Source: Gordonia sp. UBA7599 (GTDB lineage: Bacteria > Actinomycetota > Actinomycetes > Mycobacteriales > Mycobacteriaceae). Taken from it: a stretch of DNA of 64,000 nucleotides. The notes under the pieces are model-generated. The model did no database searches, was not told the DNA's origin, and saw nothing but the letters and a program-made list of their open reading frames with translations. Positions 50,551 through 59,335 of the stretch are shown one piece after another (position 1 is the first letter of the stretch; every line of letters starts with the position of its first letter). The stretch is from positions 1 to 64,000 of the forward strand of contig DLKD01000062.1 of the NCBI GenBank assembly GCA_002477755.1, given 5' to 3'. The position numbers and the translations under genes were made by a program.

Positions 50551-52055
50551 GGCAGCAGTCCGATGCGGCTGCCTGGCGTCGTATCGATGGCGTCCACCAC
50601 GTCGCGGAAGAACAGTGCGACCGGACGGAGCTGACCCCGGTCGACCTTGTCCATCGTGTCGGCGTCGTCGTACATGTACATCGGCCCGGCAATCAGGCTG
50701 ACGATCGGCACTCCCGCAAGCAATACGAACGACGCGTCGGTCGGAATACCCGTTTCGGTCAACTGGAAGGGCGTCGCATTGAGCATCGTGGCAGCCCGGA
50801 CATTGTTGCGCGCAAGGGCTTGCGCAGTCGCAACCTTCAGACCGAGGTTGAGGTTTTCGAACACACCCTTCGGCTCCGGCAGCCTCGTGGTGACCAGCCG
50901 ACCGAAGTCGGTCTTGCGCGCGAACTTGCCCACATGCTCGATGGTCGCATTGGCGACGATGTTGTAGGGCGTGGCGCGGCGGGTGATGTACTTGTCGACG
51001 AATGCCTGGTGCGCCTGGTACCCGGTGAAATGGGTGTCGAAAGTGATGAACATCAGCGTCTTGTCACGCCGATGACCGCCAGGCCGCTTCACCTGCCGAC
51101 CGTAGTGATTGGCCAGCGCGATCACCTCGGAGGTTCCCGTCGCGTCCTCGACCGCACCCGGGCCGACCGAGTCGTGATGGGACTGGACCATCACAGTGTC
51201 GCGGCTCTTACCGTCGAGGATCCCGACGACGGTGCGCCCGACGACGGCGTTGCGCCGCACCGTCAGATCGATTCGCGCGCGATTGCCGCTTGCGGGCAAC
51301 AGCGCCCGCATCCGGGCGCCGTCGGCCTTGGTCACCCACATTCCGGGGATCGTCATGGCGAGTTTTCGGTAGTACTCGTTGTGATAGCGATTCGAGTTGA
51401 AGTAGTCGCGGAGCACGCCGACGAACCCGACTGCCCCGGCGGCCTGTGCCGCGCGCACCGTCGACTCCAGGGACGTCAGGTACGGGTTTGCGGTGAGCAT
51501 GACGCCCGGGTTGAAACGCGTGTCGTCGGGGTCGTGGATGTATTCGGCCAGCGGCAGCAGGCCAGCCGTCGGGAGATAGAAGGCCAGGTCGAACAGGACG
51601 ATCTTGCCGCGCACGTCGTGGTCGCCGACCTTGCCCGAGCCGATGTCGACGACCGGCGCGCTTCGACCGTCCGACCCGGTGGAGCGGACTCCGGCACGCC
51701 CGTCGGCCGGGATGAACGAGTGCGAGACGGGAAAGGCGTCGATCCGTTTGTCGCCGACAGAGAGCCCTGCGTTCGACGCCTGCCAGTCGTAGGAGGTGAC
51801 CTCTTCGACGTAGACCCGGTCCAGGCCGGCGCCGGTGAACCGCTTCTGCACGTAGTCGGCGGCAGCCTTCCCGCCGACCGACCCGGTCCGACGCGGTGCG
51901 ATACCGACCAGGTCTGCGGTTGTGGAGTGGATTGATTGCCCGGACAGCGGGTCGACGGCGGCAGCGCTCATCCCCGGCTGCGCCAGGCACGCCACCATCG
52001 CGGCGGCCAGCGTGAATCCGACACCGACGACTCTCCGACGGCCCGATCTGCTCAC
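50547..52055 (-). CDS. Exported M28-family (aminopeptidase-like) metallopeptidase
   Basis: The protein has 502 residues. Signal peptide VVGVGFTLAAAMVACLAQPG, ending MSAAAVDP. The M28 zinc region is DTVMVQSHHDSVGPGAVEDA then TGTSEVIALANHY (His and Asp ligands); the next conserved stretch LMFITFDTHFTGYQAHQAFV lacks the usual FxxxEE, having DTHFTG instead, so catalysis may differ or be weak. A long N-terminal part (about 35-270) with a PA-like insert precedes it. The following lipase overlaps it, so both exported hydrolases are co-expressed. Confidence 0.78.
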   Translation of the reverse strand: MSRSGRRRVVGVGFTLAAAMVACLAQPGMSAAAVDPLSGQSIHSTTADLVGIAPRRTGSVGGKAAADYVQKRFTGAGLDRVYVEEVTSYDWQASNAGLSVGDKRIDAFPVSHSFIPADGRAGVRSTGSDGRSAPVVDIGSGKVGDHDVRGKIVLFDLAFYLPTAGLLPLAEYIHDPDDTRFNPGVMLTANPYLTSLESTVRAAQAAGAVGFVGVLRDYFNSNRYHNEYYRKLAMTIPGMWVTKADGARMRALLPASGNRARIDLTVRRNAVVGRTVVGILDGKSRDTVMVQSHHDSVGPGAVEDATGTSEVIALANHYGRQVKRPGGHRRDKTLMFITFDTHFTGYQAHQAFVDKYITRRATPYNIVANATIEHVGKFARKTDFGRLVTTRLPEPKGVFENLNLGLKVATAQALARNNVRAATMLNATPFQLTETGIPTDASFVLLAGVPIVSLIAGPMYMYDDADTMDKVDRGQLRPVALFFRDVVDAIDTTPGSRIGLLP

Positions 52056-52079
52056 CGCGCGACCTTCCGATAAACGAGG

Positions 52080-52111
52080 AGGCCCCGACCAGATTTCCCT
52101 GGTCAGGGCCT
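52080..52111 (-). terminator. Terminator downstream of tRNA-Pro
   Basis: aggccccgaccag and ctggtcagggcct pair (one mismatch) around a 6-nt loop, 23 nt downstream of the tRNA on its own strand and before the peptidase start. Confidence 0.8.
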
Positions 52112-52133
52112 CTTCTGCAATCTCAACCTTGCG

Positions 52134-52207
<74 letters not shown>

Positions 52208-52270
52208 TGTCAAACCTGGATCAGCTTACCGCGTCGGATCGCAGGGATGAAATCGGGTTTCCGACCGCCA

Positions 52271-53731
52271 TCACTGATAGGAGACGAACCACGGGGTGGG
52301 TCGCACCGCCATCGTCTGCTTCGGTGTGAAGGGCGGATGATCCTCGGTGTAGAAGTTCTTCCATCCCATCCAGATGCCGGGTTGGAGGTCGGTGATCAGC
52401 CGGTTCCACGTCGACATTTTCACCGGCGGCGTGCCGTGGCCGTCGGCGTGGATCATCACCGCCAGCTCAGGGTGGGCGGTACTGATGAGATTGCGGTTGG
52501 CGAGCATGTCCGAGTCGAATTGGTGCAGCACGAACAGCTTCTGCGGCAGCCGGTTGTCCCGCACGAGCGCCGCCAACCAGTCCCCCACCCGGTTGACCTC
52601 GGCCGCCGACACCGAGCCGATCTGCGTGAGGTGCACCTGGTTCGGCTTGAGGCGCCACTCCGGGTCGAGTGCCAGTCCGACATGCGGATACTTCAACAAC
52701 TCGGTGTAGATCTTGGCCTGGGTGAGGAAATCAACGCGGCCCGGCTGCAGGTCAAGCGTCACGTACACACCCGCCTTCCCGGCCTCGATGACCCACGGCA
52801 GGATCGTCTTGGGATCGATGACGTTGGTGTAGTTGTTGCCCACGCCCGGTGCTGCCGACGCGACGGTCACGATGATCTCGAACGCACCGATCACCTTCTC
52901 CGGACTGAACGGCTGATAACTCGCGGCGAGCTGCTTCACCCGTGCGATTGACCGCGGCAGGTCCTGGCGGCCCAGCGGCCCCAGCGCGGGCGCGCCCGGC
53001 GAGCCATACAGCGCCACCATTCGCCGGCCCGGGAAGATGGTGTAGCCGCCACCGGGGAGTTCGGGTGCGCGCCGCGCAGTCTCGACGCGCGACGCGAGCA
53101 GCTCCGGGGTGCCGAATTGCCCGCCGACGCCGACGACCCGTCCGTCGGGGTGGCGCTTGACCCAGTCGATGGAGTCGGCCGCGGCCAGTGGATCGGGACG
53201 ACCGACCACGGCGGGGGTCGCGCCGGCTGCGGTAGCCGTCGCCGCGGCGGCGGCACTGCCCGGACCCGACGAGATGAGTATCAGCGTCGGCTCGGTCAGC
53301 GGCGCCGATTGGGTACCGACAGCATCGATCCCGACAACGGTGTGGCCGACATCGGGGATCGTGGCGGGATCCACGGCAGCCACGGTGGCGACGCCGAGCC
53401 GAGTGAGTTCGGCGCGCACGGGCGCGACCGATGTCGGACCGACGGTCAGCAGCGGAATGTGCCGAGCATGCGCGGCCTCGGCGCTGCGCGCCACGACGTC
53501 GGCCGGGGCGTCGTCACGCACCAGGATCGCCGACGGCGAGTGCGCAAACACCGCACGACTGGTGACGACTGAGTCCGGCTCGTTCGGGGCCCCCAGCGCC
53601 GTCGAATATTGCGCGCCTTGTGCCGACTGACCGCCCTGTGCCGGCGAGTCACCGGCGAGTGCCCACGCCGCCAACACCAGCGCGACGACGATGACCGCCC
53701 CGCCGGCGATGAGAAGGCGAGGACGGGTCAC
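52271..53731 (-). CDS. Exported protein of unknown function, 486 aa
   Basis: An N-terminal TM or signal anchor (LLIAGGAVIVVALVLAAWAL) is followed by a Gln/Gly-rich linker. Residues 55-130 (RAVFAHSPSAILVRDDAPAD, PLLTVGPTSVAPVRAELTRL) resemble a cell-wall-binding-repeat-2 fold. A second domain from about 250 is TIM-barrel-like: AFEIIVTVASAAPGVGNNYT, AGVYVTLDLQPGRVDFLTQA, LKYPHVGLALDPEWRLKPNQ, KLFVLHQFDSDML and AVMIHADGHG. Ordered strands ending in D/E suggest a glycosidase-like barrel, but no family can be named. It is upstream of the tRNA on the same strand. Confidence 0.75.
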   Translation of the reverse strand: MTRPRLLIAGGAVIVVALVLAAWALAGDSPAQGGQSAQGAQYSTALGAPNEPDSVVTSRAVFAHSPSAILVRDDAPADVVARSAEAAHARHIPLLTVGPTSVAPVRAELTRLGVATVAAVDPATIPDVGHTVVGIDAVGTQSAPLTEPTLILISSGPGSAAAAATATAAGATPAVVGRPDPLAAADSIDWVKRHPDGRVVGVGGQFGTPELLASRVETARRAPELPGGGYTIFPGRRMVALYGSPGAPALGPLGRQDLPRSIARVKQLAASYQPFSPEKVIGAFEIIVTVASAAPGVGNNYTNVIDPKTILPWVIEAGKAGVYVTLDLQPGRVDFLTQAKIYTELLKYPHVGLALDPEWRLKPNQVHLTQIGSVSAAEVNRVGDWLAALVRDNRLPQKLFVLHQFDSDMLANRNLISTAHPELAVMIHADGHGTPPVKMSTWNRLITDLQPGIWMGWKNFYTEDHPPFTPKQTMAVRPTPWFVSYQ

Positions 53732-53767
53732 GCGGTCGGACCACGCGGTGGCGGCGGACTCCAGAGG

Positions 53768-54238
53768 TCAGTCCTCGTCGTCGTCCGCGTACGACTCGGC
53801 GAACGAGACCCGCGGCGTGCTCACCAAGTGGTAAACCGCCCAGCCCGCGTACACGACCGTGGCAATGCCGAACCCGATGGCGAGGATGGCGGCGATAGTC
53901 TTGGACGTGGTCGCGGTGAGACCGGACAGCGGTGCCACGGTCACTGCAACACCGAGCGACAACGCCAGGCCGAGCAGCGAGAATGCCGCGGCACGTACCT
54001 TCGGACCGACGACCGACGTGTAGAACAACCGCTGGTAGATGGTGGTCTCGAACTCCTCGACCGCCGCCAGGCGCACGGCATCACCGTAGGCGGCATCGCG
54101 CAGCTCACGGGCCAGCGCGGCGTCGCGGGCCAAAGCCTTCGACTCGCGACGACGGTAGGCGACGAACGCCAGGACGGCGATCGTGACCGCGATCAGCAGG
54201 AGTGGCAGTCCGCCAAGGACGAGATTAGATTCCTTCAC
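53768..54238 (-). CDS. Membrane protein of unknown function, 156 aa
   Basis: The frame starts GTG 54238. TM at about 7-27 (LVLGGLPLLLIAVTIAVLAF), a basic segment, then two TM helices near 85-135 (AAFSLLGLALSLGVAVTVAP, TIAAILAIGFGIATVVYAGW) and an acidic tail (FAESYADDDED). No recognised domain. It lies 36 nt upstream of the exported protein gene and may form a transcription unit with it. Confidence 0.75.
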   Translation of the reverse strand: MKESNLVLGGLPLLLIAVTIAVLAFVAYRRRESKALARDAALARELRDAAYGDAVRLAAVEEFETTIYQRLFYTSVVGPKVRAAAFSLLGLALSLGVAVTVAPLSGLTATTSKTIAAILAIGFGIATVVYAGWAVYHLVSTPRVSFAESYADDDED

Positions 54239-54294
54239 GATTGATCACGGTACCGTAGCCCGGATCGGTGACCGCCTGCCGATCGCGATGCGGC

Positions 54295-54726
54295 TCACAC
54301 CGTGGCGGACACGTGGTGGGCGATGTTGCCCTTCGTCGCCTTGGAGTACGGGCAGAACCCGTGGGCGGCCTGGACGAGTTCGTCGGCGGTCGCCTGGTCC
54401 AGGCCGGGCAGCGCTGCGACAATGTCGGCGACGAGGCCGAAGCCGCCGTCGGCGGGGTCCTTGCCGATCCCAATCGTCACGGTCACCGCGGCGTCGTCGG
54501 GCACGGCAACCTTGGCGTTCTTCGCGACTAGGCGCAGCGCGCCCATGAAGCAGGCGGCGTAGCCCGCGGAGAAGAGCTCCTCCGGATTGGCGCCGTCGCC
54601 ACTGCCGCCCATCTCCACCGGCGGGCGCAGGTCGAGATTGATGCGGCCGGACTCGGACTGGACGTGGCCGTCGCGTCCGCCGCCCGTCGCCGTCGAGGTC
54701 ACGCGGTACACAGGATCAATACTCAT
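54295..54726 (-). CDS. ohr: Organic hydroperoxide resistance protein (Ohr/OsmC family)
   Basis: The protein has 143 residues. Peroxidatic Cys59 in FSAGYAACFMGALRLVAKNA and resolving Cys125 in AAHGFCPYSKATKGN are both present with the surrounding Ohr residues (LFSAGYAACF, CPYSKAT). MSIDPVYRVTSTATGGGRDG starts the typical beta domain. It reduces organic peroxides in the cytoplasm with dihydrolipoamide as electron source. No OhrR-type regulator is adjacent. Confidence 0.93.
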   Translation of the reverse strand: MSIDPVYRVTSTATGGGRDGHVQSESGRINLDLRPPVEMGGSGDGANPEELFSAGYAACFMGALRLVAKNAKVAVPDDAAVTVTIGIGKDPADGGFGLVADIVAALPGLDQATADELVQAAHGFCPYSKATKGNIAHHVSATV

Positions 54727-54791
54727 TTTTCATTCCTCCATCTTTCTCGGGTCGTGCAACTGCTTCTCGGCGCGTGGACCCTCTGACGTGC

Positions 54792-55448
54792 TCAGAGACT
54801 GCCGTCGCGACGCATGGCTTTGACCGGGCTCAACCCCCGCGAGGGCGGCAGCCACCGGCCGAGGCTCGGGCGCAGCGTGCACAGCGCCGCCAGGATGAGC
54901 GCCCCGAACTGGATCCACCCGACGATGACCATCGTCGGCGCGTCTTTGGCAAACTGCAGCAAGTCCATGCCGGTGGGGATGCAGACGAGATTGATCAGCA
55001 CCAGGGCCAGGAAGATGTTGCGGCTGTTGCGGCTGTGGTGGACCCCCGTCGCGCGCAGCAGTACGTACTGCAAGACCAGCAGCACTATCAGTACGACCAG
55101 CATGAACGGCGGCAAGAAGTGGGCAAGGCCGTTGAACTGGTCGGCGGGGGCCTTGGCGTTGGGGCCTTCGGAGGCGATGTCGTCGACGAGGCGCTGCTGG
55201 AGCGAATCGGAGATCGAGCCGATGTTCAACAGCAGGTAGACCGCCGACGCGATGCCTGCGGCGGCGGCGATCCACCAAAACACCCAGGCGTCACGCACCA
55301 GCGCGGCCGGCGGCGGGCCCTCCGCCGTTTGGCGCGCCGGGTACCCGACGTGGGACTCCGTCGACGAGCGGGTCAATGCGGCCAGGTCCATCGCGTCGAG
55401 CTCGGCCTGCGTCGGAGTCCGATCGGACTCATCGTCGGGATATGTCAT
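54792..55448 (-). CDS. Four-TM membrane protein of unknown function, 218 aa
   Basis: An acidic N-terminus (MTYPDDESDRTPTQAELDAM) is followed by four hydrophobic segments: WVFWWIAAAAGIASAVYLLL, FMLVVLIVLLVLQYVLL, NIFLALVLINLVCIPTGMDL and MVIVGWIQFGALILAALCTL. Ends in a basic tail. No known family. It lies between ohr and the TetR gene on the same strand, with 41 nt to the latter. Confidence 0.78.
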   Translation of the reverse strand: MTYPDDESDRTPTQAELDAMDLAALTRSSTESHVGYPARQTAEGPPPAALVRDAWVFWWIAAAAGIASAVYLLLNIGSISDSLQQRLVDDIASEGPNAKAPADQFNGLAHFLPPFMLVVLIVLLVLQYVLLRATGVHHSRNSRNIFLALVLINLVCIPTGMDLLQFAKDAPTMVIVGWIQFGALILAALCTLRPSLGRWLPPSRGLSPVKAMRRDGSL

Positions 55449-55489
55449 GCCTTCGATACTGCCACCGACGCGCTGTCGGGCAACCACGA

Positions 55490-56131
55490 CTATCCCGAAC
55501 TCGCTGCCGCGGCGCCGACAAGCAGCCCGTGCGCCATGTGCTTGAGGCCGGTTCGGAACTGTTCCAAGTCGATCGAAGGCGCCGTCTCGAAGTACACCAG
55601 TGTCGTGGCGATAGCCGAGTTGATGAAGAGCCAGGCGATGTTCTCCGGGGCGAGGTCGCTGCGGTAGCGATCGCGGTACTGCTGCACATGCATGGTGACC
55701 ATCGTCTGCATGAGCACAGACATGTCCGAGTTCGCCTCGACCTCTTGTGAAATGTCGGGGCGGGTGGCGAGATAGCGGATCATTGCCGCGTTGTCGGTGC
55801 TGAACGACACGAGGATGTCGATGGAGGAATCGATCATTTGTTCCGGGGGCATGAGCGCGATCTGCGAGAGCGCGGTGCGCAGCGTCGGAGTCTGACTCCG
55901 CGCGGTGTCTTGGATCGCTGCGACGATGATGTCGTCCTTGGTGCGGAAGTACTGGTAGATCGAGCCCTTGCCGATGCCGGTGACCTCGGCGATGTGGTTG
56001 GTGGTGATGGCGTCGGGCCCGATAGTGCGCAGCAATTCGCTCGTCGCGGCGATGATTTTTGCGACCAGCTCTCTCGATCGCTGCTGCTGCGGCTTCTTCC
56101 GAAGCCCTGAACTGGGGTTTTCCGCCGTCAC
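55490..56131 (-). CDS. TetR-family transcriptional regulator
   Basis: The protein has 213 residues. The N-terminal HTH reads RSRELVAKIIAATSELLRTI, AITTNHIAEVTGIGKGSIYQ then YFRTKDDIIVAAI. The C-terminal domain is like TetR_C proteins that bind hydrophobic ligands (DILVSFSTDNAAMIRYLATR, TLVYFETAPSIDLEQFRTGL). Divergent from the MpaB-family oxygenase gene, with an inverted repeat between them, so local repression is likely. Confidence 0.88.
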   Translation of the reverse strand: MTAENPSSGLRKKPQQQRSRELVAKIIAATSELLRTIGPDAITTNHIAEVTGIGKGSIYQYFRTKDDIIVAAIQDTARSQTPTLRTALSQIALMPPEQMIDSSIDILVSFSTDNAAMIRYLATRPDISQEVEANSDMSVLMQTMVTMHVQQYRDRYRSDLAPENIAWLFINSAIATTLVYFETAPSIDLEQFRTGLKHMAHGLLVGAAAASSG

Positions 56132-56149
56132 ACGCCCTCCGAACGAGAC

Positions 56150-56175
56150 TTATATGCGACCTGGTGTTCATATTA
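56150..56175. promoter_or_regulatory. Candidate TetR operator in the divergent promoter
   Basis: ATATG (56152-56156) and CATAT (56169-56173) form an inverted repeat spaced by 12 nt in an AT-rich patch (ttatatgcgacctgg...catatta) between the TetR and oxygenase genes. Both promoters would overlap it. Confidence 0.45.
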
Positions 56176-56222
56176 GCCTCGCTGTCAAAGGGGCCCATCG
56201 GGCGCGACGGAGGGAGACAGCC

Positions 56223-57293
56223 GTGACAACGGTCGCGAAGCCAGAGGTGGACATAGTGGCAGTGCCACATATCGGAGAGGAGGCGCCGACGACCCCCTGG
56301 GTTCAGCCGGTCCCCGAATTGGTCGATCCACTCGGACTCAGCGGATGGCTCGCAGGCCAGTGGATGTTTCTTCCCGCGGTCAGCGCGGCGTTCATCCTGC
56401 AGGGCATGCACCCGGTCATCGGCGATGTGACCGATCGATACTCGGTGGCCGACCGCGACCCGGCCGGCCGGGCCATCCGATCGTTCGACGCCACCCAGCA
56501 GTGGAGCTACGGCGGCAAGGCCGCCATCGAACAGGGGTATTGGTTGCGCAAGATGCACCGGCCGCTGCAGATGACCGGTGAGACCGGGGACAAGAAGGGC
56601 AAGCACATTAGTGCGCTCGACCCGTCGGCCTACGCGTGGGTGATCGCCACCGCCTATGTCACGACGGTCCGAGTCGCGCCGTTGTTCTTGGGCCGCGAAC
56701 TCACCGACGACGAACATGAGCAACTGTTTGCCGACAATGTCCTGCTCGCCCGGATCACCCAGGTCCCCGAGCGCGGCTATCCGAAATCGCGCGCCGAATT
56801 CGACGCGTACTACGACCGGATGGTCGACGAGGTGCTGACGCTGCATCCTTCACTCGCCGAGAGCCTCCCGACACTGACCGATCCCGCGGTGGCGCTCGAC
56901 GAACTCGACCTTGGCCGACTGCCCTCGTGGGTACCACCGGGGATGCTTCTGGCCGGCCTGAAGTTCCTGATGAAGCCGCTGAGCCGCTTCGGTCACGCAC
57001 TGGTCTTCGGTGCGATGGACGACAAGGTCCGCGCCATCCTCGGCGTGGAGTGGACCAAGCGCGACGAGCGCTATCTCCGACGGTTCTTCGCGCTGTACCG
57101 GCTGGCTCTGCGCATCCTGCCCGAGCGGATCACGTATTCACCACTCGCCTACTACGCACGCAAGCACCAGCGCGTGATCCTGCACATGCGCAAGCGTGAA
57201 CTGCGCGATTTCACGATGCACGACAAGGGCGAGCCGTCAGCCGTGCGCCGCGCACAGGAGGCGCAGGCACTGTCGACGATCAACCCCGCGTGA
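56223..57293 (+). CDS. MpaB-family (DUF2236) haem oxygenase-like protein
   Basis: The protein has 356 residues, GTG start with GGAGGGAGA upstream. Features of DUF2236/MpaB proteins: FLPAVSAAFILQGMHPVIGD near 50-70, the HxxD-like KHISALDPSAYAWVIATAYV near 125-143, and a C-terminal RLALRILPERITYSPLAYYA. The Lcp rubber oxygenase and mycophenolate-pathway MpaB belong to this group, using haem for oxidative cleavage. The substrate here is unknown. Control by the divergent TetR protein is inferred. Confidence 0.8.
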   Translation: MTTVAKPEVDIVAVPHIGEEAPTTPWVQPVPELVDPLGLSGWLAGQWMFLPAVSAAFILQGMHPVIGDVTDRYSVADRDPAGRAIRSFDATQQWSYGGKAAIEQGYWLRKMHRPLQMTGETGDKKGKHISALDPSAYAWVIATAYVTTVRVAPLFLGRELTDDEHEQLFADNVLLARITQVPERGYPKSRAEFDAYYDRMVDEVLTLHPSLAESLPTLTDPAVALDELDLGRLPSWVPPGMLLAGLKFLMKPLSRFGHALVFGAMDDKVRAILGVEWTKRDERYLRRFFALYRLALRILPERITYSPLAYYARKHQRVILHMRKRELRDFTMHDKGEPSAVRRAQEAQALSTINPA

Positions 57294-58740
57294 GCCGCAG
57301 CATCCGCCCGACGGTGGCCTGCCACATCGTCCCGTCGGGACCGATCGTGCCGGTGAGTTCCAGCGGCTCGTCGAGAGGCGCCTCGCCGACGGGGAGCGTG
57401 ACGACGCGGCGCCCCGTCGCGAAGTCGGATCCGATCAAGTAGACCGGTCCGAGTTGCTGCGGTCCGGGTCGCAGCGGGCCATACCCGAGTGCGTAGACCA
57501 CGCCGTCACCGCGGGCGAGGCGCGGCAGGGTGGCGATGCGGTCGCCGTTCTCCCACACGCGCCGACAGCCCGACGCCGAGACGTCGACGCGCGTCGAACC
57601 GCCGACGAACGGCGCCGACGACGGCTTGGCCGTACCGCTCTCGGCCTGCGGTGGGTATTGGTAGCCGTAGGTGCTGGGGATGACCAGCGAGTCACCCCAG
57701 GCGAGGATCGAGTTCTCGGTGCCCTGCCCGCTGCGCCCGAACGCTCGCATCCGGCAGACCAGTCCGCCGTCGTCGCTGCGGTAGACCAGCAGGTTCGGCG
57801 CCGCGTCGGCGTTGTCGACGATGGCGACCCAGCCGTTGCCCCCGGGCCCGAAGTAGGTGGGCGTGGTGCCCGACCCCCAGGTGAGCTGTCCTGGTTTGCG
57901 GGCCGACCCGCGGTCGTAGGCGCGGTGCCACACGGTGCGCGGCACACCGTCGGCGCCGGCACGCATCTCGTAGAGGGCGTGGGTCGTCAGCACCGACACG
58001 CCCTGGGGGCGGACCGACAGCCCGTTGCCCATCTGCTCGCCGCGCGGCAGGCGCGTCGAGGCGACGTGCGAGCGCTGGTTCGGCCGCGGCGTCACCGTCC
58101 CGACGACGCCATTGGTGGTGACGAACCAAACACGGCCGGAGTAGTCGGGGGCGAGTCCGGTGACCGCGTCCCCGCGCGGCAGGTGCCCGCCCAACGAGAC
58201 GCGATCCTCGACGACGAGCCGAGGTGCGGTCAGTCCGCCGCGATGCGCGACACGCACGATGGCCCCCGAGCCGTCTGCGACGACGACGCGGTCCTGCGCG
58301 TCGAGGTAGCCGTAAACGCCACCGAGCAGTCCGCCCTTGGTCAACGACAGCCGTGCCAGGACCGCTGCGCTACGCGGGTGGAAGAGCGTGACGGTCGGGA
58401 CCGCGAATCCACCCGGACCGACGAACTGGGTGCACAGCGAGACCGGGATGCCGTCGCGCCCCATGAACGTCGCGGCGCACGCCCCGCCCGGGATCGACGA
58501 GGCGGCCAGCCGCGCACGCCGGCCGGGCCCGACGAAGGGCGTCGAATCCGTCGACGCCAAGTCGCCGTGCATGAGCGACGTTCCGGTCGGCCCGACGTCG
58601 ACGTGTGGCGGCGGCGATCCCGGCGCGGGACCAGCGTGTGCCGCGGCGGATACGACGGCAACCGCGATCGACGTCGCGACGGCAACAACCCGGGTGCGCA
58701 GGGGATCAGCCCTCTGAGCGCGGTGTCGCCACTGGCCCAT
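57280..58740 (-). CDS. Exported beta-propeller-like protein of unknown function
   Basis: The protein has 486 residues from the ATG at 58740. Signal peptide RTRVVAVATSIAVAVVSAAA ending HAGPAPG. The mature part has repeated short strands with GxxW/Y patterns (AVTGLAPDYSGRVWFVTTNG, PTYFGPGGNGWVAIVDNADA, RGDGVVYALGYGPLRPG, LTGTIGPDGTMWQATVG), as in YncE/PQQ-type propellers. Three or four Cys (GGACAATF, SLCTQF, VCRM, GCRRVW) may pair. Its last 14 nt overlap the convergent MpaB gene. Function is unknown. Confidence 0.72.
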   Translation of the reverse strand: MGQWRHRAQRADPLRTRVVAVATSIAVAVVSAAAHAGPAPGSPPPHVDVGPTGTSLMHGDLASTDSTPFVGPGRRARLAASSIPGGACAATFMGRDGIPVSLCTQFVGPGGFAVPTVTLFHPRSAAVLARLSLTKGGLLGGVYGYLDAQDRVVVADGSGAIVRVAHRGGLTAPRLVVEDRVSLGGHLPRGDAVTGLAPDYSGRVWFVTTNGVVGTVTPRPNQRSHVASTRLPRGEQMGNGLSVRPQGVSVLTTHALYEMRAGADGVPRTVWHRAYDRGSARKPGQLTWGSGTTPTYFGPGGNGWVAIVDNADAAPNLLVYRSDDGGLVCRMRAFGRSGQGTENSILAWGDSLVIPSTYGYQYPPQAESGTAKPSSAPFVGGSTRVDVSASGCRRVWENGDRIATLPRLARGDGVVYALGYGPLRPGPQQLGPVYLIGSDFATGRRVVTLPVGEAPLDEPLELTGTIGPDGTMWQATVGRMLRLTRG

Positions 58741-59299
58741 TCCAGTACGGCGGCTGCCCAGGGCCCGGCGGCCGGTTGGCACGCCGCGAAGCCATGACCC
58801 ACAGGACGATTCCGGCGATCAATGCCATGAGTCCGAGGATGACACCGAAGCTGGCGGCGAAGACGCCGAGCACCCCGCCCATGATCCCGGCGCCCGAGAG
58901 CGGCGGGGCGATGGTCACGCCCGCGGAATCACAGGCGACGCGGTAGGTCCCGGATTCGGCGATGACGTAGGAGGCGAACGAGATCCGCGACCGCTGGTTG
59001 ACGGTGACCGAGCTGGTCACATTCTTGCCTGGCCGCACCGGCGCGGGTCCGGTCACCGCACAGTTCGGTATCGGGCCGACGTAGACGCCGTTGGCGCCGT
59101 AGGTGTACAGCGCGATCTTCTGGCCTTTGCCGAAGTGATGGTCGACGACGTTGCCCTGCGGGCCGGATACCGCAATCGAGTCGCTGTCGAAGTTCGATAC
59201 CTCCCGGACAACGCCGATGACGACGAGGACCGCGCCGACGATGGAGGCGACCAGCACCAGGGCGCCCCCGATGGTCAGCCATTTCCCGGCGCGCTTCAT
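58706..59299 (-). CDS. Membrane protein of unknown function, 197 aa
   Basis: TM at 8-32 (WLTIGGALVLVASIVGAVLV), an external domain with two Cys (IPNCAVTG, YRVACDSAG) that likely pair, and two C-terminal TMs (GIMGGVLGVFAASFGVILGL, MALIAGIVLWVMAS) followed by a proline-rich cytoplasmic tail. No named family. Overlaps the next gene (exported propeller) by 35 nt, so the two are probably expressed together. Confidence 0.78.
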   Translation of the reverse strand: MKRAGKWLTIGGALVLVASIVGAVLVVIGVVREVSNFDSDSIAVSGPQGNVVDHHFGKGQKIALYTYGANGVYVGPIPNCAVTGPAPVRPGKNVTSSVTVNQRSRISFASYVIAESGTYRVACDSAGVTIAPPLSGAGIMGGVLGVFAASFGVILGLMALIAGIVLWVMASRRANRPPGPGQPPYWNGPVATPRSEG

Positions 59300-59335
59300 G
59301 ACTGGAATTCTCCCACAGGGCTTACAGATCTGACC

